Source of the DNA: Undaria pinnatifida
Taxonomy: Eukaryota; Sar; Phaeophyceae; Laminariales; Alariaceae
Length of the DNA stretch: 64,000 bases
Assembly (NCBI GenBank): GCA_012845835.1
Contig: JABAKD010000022.1
Span: 3,926,444-3,990,443 of the forward strand
Reading direction: 5' to 3'
Shown here: piece after piece, positions 45,601 to 54,600 of the stretch
Numbering within the stretch: the stretch's first letter is position 1
Layout: every line of letters begins with the position of its first letter
Position numbers and translations under genes: made by a program
Notes under the pieces: generated by a model
What the model was told of the DNA's origin: nothing
The model's database searches: none
Seen by the model: only the letters and a program-made list of their open reading frames with translations

Positions 45601-48600
45601 GGAGACCAACACTCGTTTTTTACGACTCTGTACATGTCTAGAGTTCTTTAAAACACTCGTATTCCGGCATGCAGCCGCCGATGCAGCCCGTTTTTTCGCT
45701 AGCAGCGTGAGGTGGGCACAGCCCACACTGGTGGTGCGATACCCGCCGGCGGCGCGCTCTCTTACAATCACGGGGCAGTGTGCAGTGCTTCAATCATCTG
45801 GAGTGATAATCTGCAACTAGCGGTTTGTACGGAGGAATCCGGAATTCATGACATATGTTTACTTGTTAATAGAGGCACGACAACGAAAGCACTACTGCTG
45901 CTGTTTGTACGGCTCCCGAAAATGCCTCAAGTCGTTACTGGGCTGCAGGCACCGATTCAGTCCATTTTTTCGCTAGCAGCGTGGGGTCGGCGAAGCCCAC
46001 CCTGGTGGGGCGGTGCCCGCCCGCGGCGCGCTCTCTCGCGATCTCGGGGACGGTGGCAAGTGTTTCGAATTCGAGTGGTATTTTACAACAAACGGTTTGT
46101 CCGCGGGATTCGGGATTCATCACACATAGATACTTGTTAATAGAGGCACGACAACAGAAGCACTACTGCTGTTTGTACGACTCCCAAAAATGTCTTGAGT
46201 CTTCAACAGCCTCGTGACTGGGCAGGCAGCCACCGATTCAGCCCGTTTTTTCGCTAGCAGCGTGGGGTAGGCACAGCCCACGCTGGCGATGCGGTGCCGG
46301 CACGCGGCGCGCTCGCTCGCGACAACGGCGCAGTGTACCGCGTTTCGATCTGGAGTGATAATCTGCAACTAGCGGTTTGTACGGAGGACTTCGGAATTCA
46401 TCACGCACATATACTTGTTAAAAGAGGCACGACAACAAAAGCACTACTACTGCTGTTTATACGGCTCCCGAAAATGCCTCGAGTCGTTGCTGGGCTGACA
46501 GCCACCGATTCAGTCCATTTTTTCGCTAGCAGCGTGGGGTCGGCACAGCCCACGCTGGCGGTGTGGTGCCCGCCCGCGGCGCGCTCTCTTGCGGTCGGAG
46601 GGGGTGGCGAGTGTTTCGAACTCGAGTGGTCTTTTGCAACAAACGGTTTGTCCGCGGAATTCGGAATTCATACGGCATTTACTTGTTGATAGAGGCACGA
46701 CAACAGAAGCACAGCTGTTTGTACGACTCGCGAAAATGTGTCGAGTTTTTAAGAGCCTCGTTACGTGGCAGGCGGCCACCGATTAACCTCGTTTTTTCGC
46801 TAGCAGCTTGAGGGGGGGACTGCACACGCTGGCGACGCGTTGCCGGCCCGCTGCGCGCCGTCTAGCGCGCGCGGGGGGGCGACAAGTATTTCGATCTGGA
46901 GTGACAATCTGCGACAATATTTTTAGGGGGGAAATCGGAGTTTATAAGACAAAATAGTTGAGAAAACAGTCGCGGTTTATAGCCCGCCGATTAGAAAACG
47001 ACCTTGTTGCAGGTTGTCTATGGGTGTTCGCTGACCCTTCGGCGTTTTTTTTTTTTTCTACAACGCACTACGCCGTTCCTTGACAAGAAGCAGAGTTGAA
47101 TTTTTCGTGGATTTTTCACGAAATTAAAAATAAAAATCGAATTACGATTTTCCGTGCTCTTCGTTATTCTGGGCCCTTACGAGACGTCTAGATCATTATC
47201 TAGGATAACATAAAAAAATAATAATCATGAAATATGGAAATCGGGGAATATTTTGATCGTGTAGACTTGATAGACTTAAATAAATATTAAATATATATAA
47301 AATCATTCCTTGAATATCGAGTCATTCCTTGGTGTCATGGACTTTGGTCAGGAGTTTTTAAAAATACATACTATAGTTTTTCCATGTACTTTTTCGAACG
47401 CACACTGCGGAGGGTCCTTCCAACGCACACTGTGTCGGGCCCGGGGGGGGGGGTTCGGGGGGGGGCGCGTCGCCCCCCCCCGACACTGCTACTAGCATCC
47501 AAGCACCGTTCGGCTGCCCTGCCAACCCAGTGCTGGTGGTGCATTTTGGGACACACACACGAACACCAACACACTCTACACTGCTAGTAGTAGCATACAA
47601 GCACCCTTCGGCTGGCACACACGAACACCAACACACTCTACACTGCTAGTAGTAGCATACAAGCACCCTTCGGCTGGCCTGCCAACCCAGCGGTGGTGGT
47701 GCACGCGCTTGAACGTTTGCGCCTCTGCTGTTCGATCCTGCTACATCACGATGCGGGACAACAAAAAAAAAAACAACACAACACACAAACATTTCACTTC
47801 GTTGTGCCCTGGGCTGCGGACAAAAAAATCCCTTCCCAAGTGCATTCTGGGACACACACGAACACCAACACACTCTACACTGCTAGTAGTAGCATACAAG
47901 CACCCTTCGGCTGCTGGTGAGGGTCCTTCCAACGCACACTGTGTCGGGCCCGGGGGGGGGGGTTCGGGGGGGGGCGCGTCGCCCCCCCCCGACACTGCTA
48001 CTAGCATCCAAGCACCGTTCGGCTGCCCTGCCAACCCAGTGCTGGTGGTGCATTTTGGGACACACACACGAACACCAACACACTCTACACTGCTAGTAGT
48101 AGCATACAAGCACCCTTCGGCTGGCCTGCCAACCCAGCGCATGTGGTGCATTTTGGGACACACACACGAACACCAACACACTCTACACTGCTAGTAGCAG
48201 CATACAAGCACCCTTCGGCTGGCCTGCCAACCCAGCGCTCGTGGTGCATGCGCTGGAACGTTTGCGCCTCTGCTGTTCGATCCTGCTACATCACGATGCG
48301 GGACAACAAAAAAAAAAACAACACAACACACAAACATTTCACTTCGTTGTGCCCTGGGCTGCGGACAAAAAAAAACCTTCCCAAAAAACCCTCCTCGTCC
48401 TTACAAAACCATAAAATTCAAACGGCTGCGATTCAAATTAAACGGCGTGACGAACTACACCCTCGCACGCAAACAACCACCTCGTGGGTGCATTTTGGGA
48501 CACACACACGAACACCAACACACTCTACACTGCTAGTAGTAGCATACAAGCACCCTTCGGCTGGCCTGCCAACCCAGCGCTCGTGGTGCATGCGCTGGAA

Positions 48601-51600
48601 CGTTTGCGCCTCTGCTGTTCGATCCTGCTACATCACGATGCGGGACAACAAAAAAAAAAACAACACAACACACAAACATTTCACTTCGTTGTGCCCTGGG
48701 CTGCGGACAAAAAAATCCCTTCCCAAAAAACCCTCCTCGTCCTTGCAAAACCATAAAATTCAAACGGCTGCGATTCAAATCAAACGGCGTGACGAACTAC
48801 ACCCTCGCACGCAAACAACCACCTCGTGGGTGCATTTTGGGACACACACACGAACACCAACACACTCTACACTGCTAGTAGTAGCACACAAGCACCCTTC
48901 GGCTGGCCTGCCAACCCAGCGCTCGTGGTGCATGCGCTGGAACGTTTGCGCCTCTGCTGTTCGATCCTGCTACATCACGATGCGGGACAACAAAAAAAAA
49001 AACAACACAACACACAAACATTTCACTTCGATGTGCCCTGGGCTGCGGACAAAAAAATCCCTTCCCAAAAAACCCTCCTCGTCCTTACAAAACCATAAAA
49101 TTCAAACGGCTGCGATTCAAATCAAACGGCGTGACGAACTACACCCTCGCACGCAAACAACAACAATATGGCATCATATATACCATCCGGCTACAGAGCT
49201 ACAGACAGAAGAAAAGTATGTGGTCGTAGATGATGGTATATCTTACATAATGTGCCTATACTGCTGTGCTATACTGCTGTGTTGCGTTGAGGTCGTTGTA
49301 ATTAGGTTCTGCTTTTCGTTGCTTCTACACGACGTCTGTTTGTGTTCCGTGTTCTTCTGCGTTTTGTGGTGTTGTGATGGGCTTGTCAGCAATATTAACG
49401 ACGAAAGTCGTCGTTGTCCTTTTATACTGGTTTTATACCACCCCCTGCCACCACCATTCATTCGTTGTTTGTCTCGGCCCAAGTATGCGATTCGCGGAAC
49501 TGGAATTCTCGGTCGAATATGGCTTGGTTCGAGCGCCGCCTTCGGGGGGCGGCTCCAACGCCCCTCGCCCTGCCGTGTCCGTTCCGCACATCGACGTGAA
49601 CGCGGACGGGTGCCGAGCGAGACGAGCGAGTGTCGAGGAGGAATTTTGGAAAAATTTTTGAATCTTAATAGCTGCAACGCCTGAATGATTTACAAAATTG
49701 GCATCATTTCCAAACGGTACGTGATAATGTTTGGAATGTTGCGGTGGCATACTCTCGAGCGTTAGAATCTTTGCTGTACTTTTTTACTAGTTCGTTTGGT
49801 TTCTTGCTCGGCATTTTATTGCGTTTGTTTCTGCTCGTTTTGCCAGCTGGAAATTCATTTTTTTAGTGTGGGTTCACCTAAAACGTGACACAAGTTACCG
49901 ACGATATCCAACAACTTCGTGACACAAATTACCGACCGCAAAATGTTTCGTGACAAAATAACTCCCAAACCATGGAATCATGACATTTTCATGTAACAGA
50001 ATCTTGAGACAAAACCAAGCAGGTAGAGCCGTCTCTTCGGCCTTTGGCCCTGGCTTTAGCATGGCCGCTGACACTCCAGGCAGCCTCTGCTGTAGGCATG
50101 AACGAGTGCGGTTGATTCGCAGCGAACTATCCCGCTGTGCTCTCTTCTATGTGGCCATTGTCCACGCCATTTCATGTCACCTCCCTTTTGTTTTGAGCTC
50201 GTCGTCGTGCCGTCGAGGTACGAGGAAACCCTTACGTACTGGGTGAGAACAGCAGTATGTACGACGAGCATGAACGCCAATTGACGACATTGGCAAACAC
50301 ACAACATCAGGTGCAGCAGCAGTAGCCGAAGGGCGAAACTTCTACCACATACTGCAGCAACTAGTAGCAACCAGAACCACAGCAGATAGCTCAAAGTGCA
50401 GTACGAGTGCCGTTGGCAAGTTTAGTCGTACACGAATCACTCTGTCCAATATATAACAGAATCTCGAGACAAAACCAAGCAGGTAGAAGAGTCGTCTCTT
50501 CGGCCTTTGGCCCTGGCTTTAGCACGGCCGCTGACACTCCAGGCAGCCTCTGCTGTAGGCATGAACGAGTGCGGTTGATTCGCAGCGAACTATCCCGCTG
50601 TGCTCTCTTCTATGTGGCCATTGTCCATGCCATTTCATGTCACCTCCCTTCTGTTTTGAGCTCGTCGTCGTGCCGTTGAGGTACGAGTAAACCCTCACGT
50701 ACTGGGCGAGAACAGCAGTATGTACGACGAGCATGAACGCCAACTGACAACATTGGCAAACACACAACATCAGGTGCAGCAGCAGTAGCCGAAGGGCGGA
50801 ACTTCTAGCACATACTGCAGCAACTAGTAGCAACCAGAACCACAGCAGATAGCTCAAAGTGCAGTACGAGTGCCGTTGGCAAGTTTAGTCGTACACGCAT
50901 CACTCTGTCCAATAAATAACAACCGTTTTATGTTCTTATTGAAAGAGAAAAAAAATATTACATTTCCTGTAAGAATGACACGTCGTACGAGCGGACGTTC
51001 TGATTCTGGTGTGTTGCTGCCGTGAGACCATGAAGCACACCGCATGTTTTACCCAAACAAGAGCCAACAAGAGGCAGCGCACAGGGGCCCCCAACACAGA
51101 GACACGTGACAACTACAGCCAGCTGTCGATCGCGTAATTCGCCGGTAGTCCGTGCTTCGGTGGGTGTATCGGAAGTCGTTCGTAGTACTGCTGTAGATCG
51201 TCGAAAAACTTCGTGGCATCGTTCTGGTGGCAGACTCGCCAGTAGACCCCCCAAAATATTTTCACCTTTTCTTTTTCTTGCCCCCATGCACATTTCCTTT
51301 CTTTTCTCTTCTTTGTTTGTTTCTTTTTGCCAATTGACTTGCGTCTGTTGTGCGTATGCGTAGTGATAGATACCACGTGTAATATATGCGTGGTAGTCTT
51401 ACTTTGGTGGCAAGCGGTATAGTCGGTTTTTCCAGGCGCGAGTAATGAGACGTATCCACCAGCATGGACCTGGCACATCGTAGACTGACTCCCGATTTCA
51501 CTTTTATATGTTTCTGGTGGAGGCATGAATTGCGTCAGCAGTGATTCATGCGTGTACCACCTTTGGTTTGTGTTTTTCCCCTAGGGTATTCCTCAGCTCC

Positions 51601-54600
51601 AGAGTGACTGGAGCCTGTCCTGTGACCACGGGCTTGATTATGCGAATTAATGTGAGAACAACAACAACACGGAAATATTGCCTGTTTCTTGACCTTTCAG
51701 CTGCTTCCTGCAAATTTGGTTTTTCTGCCAACACGATTTTGAACCTTTTCGCGATTTTTCTTCATTTTTTGTCTAGTAAGTTGAACCTCCTACCATTTGC
51801 CGCTAATTTGCCGCCTGTGCATTAGTTGCGGAACGGTCCAGCTTTAGCTTTTCTTTGATTCGCACCATTTGTTTTGTACTTGACGAAGCTTCATCGGCTG
51901 AGATCTGGGCTTGGCTCATCAGCTCGACACCGCCCAGCACCCCATCGCAGCGCTATAGCTTACAGCAACGAAGCGCCGTGCAGTGCCCTGCGATGCCCTG
52001 CGGCTCAGCTCAGCAGCGCACCGCTAGCTCAGCAAAGCGAAGCGCTATGCTTTGCCGTGCTCTGCCGTCGCGGTCGTTCGTTATTCATGATATCTAAAAC
52101 TCCGCGTACGCTGATATTTAGGTATTTGGCGCTTTATTCTATACACATCGCGTCAACCATTGTAATATCATACAATACATGGGGGAGGGAATGTAATCTC
52201 TATGCAAAGATCCTGTTTTGTTTTTATCAATGGTTAGCCGGCCGCCCCGGTGGTCTATTAACAATAGTGGTTTTACACTCGAATACTACCCCAGCGTTTG
52301 GTTGTCCTTGAGTGCGACACCCACCACGATGAGATTTGACTTTATTTGCAAAAATGCAAAAAAAAAAACAGGGATCAACCAACTGCTGAGAGCGCCTAGC
52401 AGCGTGGGTTGGTTCGACGCGAGTCGACGAGGGAAGAAACTGCTGGATTCTCCTCGCGGTAAAAATGAAAGCACGTGCCGAAGTGGGGAGGGAGGAGGAG
52501 GGCCCGCTATGTGACCCCAGATCTGAGTTACTACTGGGAGGGAGCGCGAGAGTGGTGCGGGGATAATACATGGGATGAAGAAAAAAAAATGTCGCAAGGG
52601 TATATTATTATTGCTGCCAGTAAATAATATGTCAGTCTCTAGGAAATACGCACGGCATTATCAGCAGTCGTCATGGTAGAGACACTCCGGATATTATGCA
52701 TTGAGGGGACGCGTCCGATTTCGACAACGTGAAAGCCCCCACGAAGAAAAGACAGCAGACACACATATCCCGCCTTCTCGAGAAAAAACAGAGAAGAAGC
52801 GCTACGCCAACCTCCCGTACGAGCAAAGCCACCCCCGCACCAATCTTAGACAACGCCGCCTCAACGAGAGATCGCCCTCCTCTTCTACGTTTTCCTCCTC
52901 GCCCGCGACCACGCAGACCAATCAATGCGACAGCCTTCACGTAACAAACAGAGCAATCTTCTTCCAAAACCTCGCCGGCTGACATGTTCTCATGTCGACG
53001 TTTAATGCAAACCGACTTTGCATCCTGTCGACTTCGAACCTCCATTGCCACGGGGACAGCAGTGCAGTCTCTTCATTAATGCCAAGGCCTCTTTTGTTTC
53101 GCCTAGAGGCGACGCAGGTTCTCAATTATAATACTCTTTGCGGTATTTTTGTTTGACAGACGCCAACTTTTACTTGACGGCGCATTTTAACACAGTTTGT
53201 TTCGCCTATCCTTGCCTTCTTTGTTGTATAATATTACGTTTTTTCTTTTGTCAAAGCATGACTTTCATAATCCCATGTTCGTATTAAACTCTTGGCATTA
53301 CTTTACAGTTCAATGCATGCCAAATCGGACAGCTACACCTTAAGTTGTCGAAGTGCTGCCCTGCCCTACCCGAAGCATGGGCGCCGGCATATGCCGGCGC
53401 CCATGCGGAGCCCTTGTAATTACTAATATATTTCTGCTGAAAGCGCTCGGTTGGTGCATCCGTGGCATCTCCGAGGTCGGACGGTCCAGCTTACCTGCGG
53501 AACGGTCCAGCTTTTCTTTGATTTCTTGCTCCACCCTACGAGTATCTATTTTTGTTCCAAATATATATCGATTTTTTTATGGGGATCACTCTTTTCCTCA
53601 GATGACACCCAGATTCGAACCACCGAAGACCAAGCTTACAAGCGGACAGTTTATCTACTAGACCACAACGGAACCTTGATACCATGTATTCACTTCATTT
53701 TTACAAATAAAATTGATAAATAAATACCAGGTATCGATTTTTCATGAGGATCATTTCTTTTTCCGATGACACCCGGATTCGAACCAGGGAAGGGCAGGAT
53801 TATAAACGGACAGTCTATCTTGTTGTTGTTCTCACATTAACTCGCATAACCAAGTCCGTGGTCACACGGCAGGCTCCAGTCACCCTGGAGCTGAGGAATA
53901 CCCCAGGGAAAAACACACACAACCCAAGGTGGTACACGCATATATCACAGCTGACGCAATTCATGCCTCCACCAGAAACATTTAAAAGTGAAATCGGGAG
54001 TCAGTCGACGATGTGCCAGGTCCAGGCCGGTGCATACGTCTCACTACTCACGCCTGGAGGAACCAAATATTCCGATTGCCACCCAAGTAAGACTACCACG
54101 TATATATTACACGTAGTATCTATCATTACGCATACGCACGACAGGCATAAGTCAATTGGAGAAAAAGAAACAAAGAAAAGAAAAGAAGATAAAGGAAAGG
54201 AAAGAAGAGAGAAGAAAAACGAAACAAGACGAAAAAGGCAAGCAAGGAGAAGAAAAAGACAAGAAAAGCAAAAAAAGACAAGACAAAAAAAGCAAGGAAA
54301 GAAGAAGAGAAAAAAAGAAAAAAGAAACAGAAAAAGAAAAGAAAGAAAAATGTCATACTAGCAGACCCTAGGAACTGGCTAAAGATGGCATTGGGCTAAC
54401 AGAGGGTATCACGTCCATCATCAATGGCACCTGGGAGAGAACGCAACATGGCGAAGAAGTCAGGGCGGTCTTATGCTATCTTGTGACGGCCATTAGAAGG
54501 CCCACAACTTTCAATACGATGATGGCCAAACCCAGACTTCAGTCTCTTGGGCATGACGCTCCCCCTTCCGCCCCTCCCCCCTTCCTCCCTTTCCCCCTCC

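Noticed and set aside
45430-49172. CRISPR array
   Set aside because: Repeats are long, directly adjacent and diverged, without short constant repeats and unique spacers, in a eukaryotic context.
48143-49684. 513-codon open frame as a protein-coding gene
   Set aside because: Most of it is three copies of a 342-bp satellite unit. The frame survives because the unit length is divisible by three, and the composition is dominated by an A run and CACACA simple sequence.
53601-53669. Functional tRNA gene (minus strand)
   Set aside because: A- and B-box words are present, but the anticodon and T stems do not pair, and five more degraded copies lie nearby.
53744-54361. 205-codon Lys/Arg-rich open frame
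   Set aside because: It is the family A retroposon read in reverse. The Lys-rich end is just its purine-rich flank.
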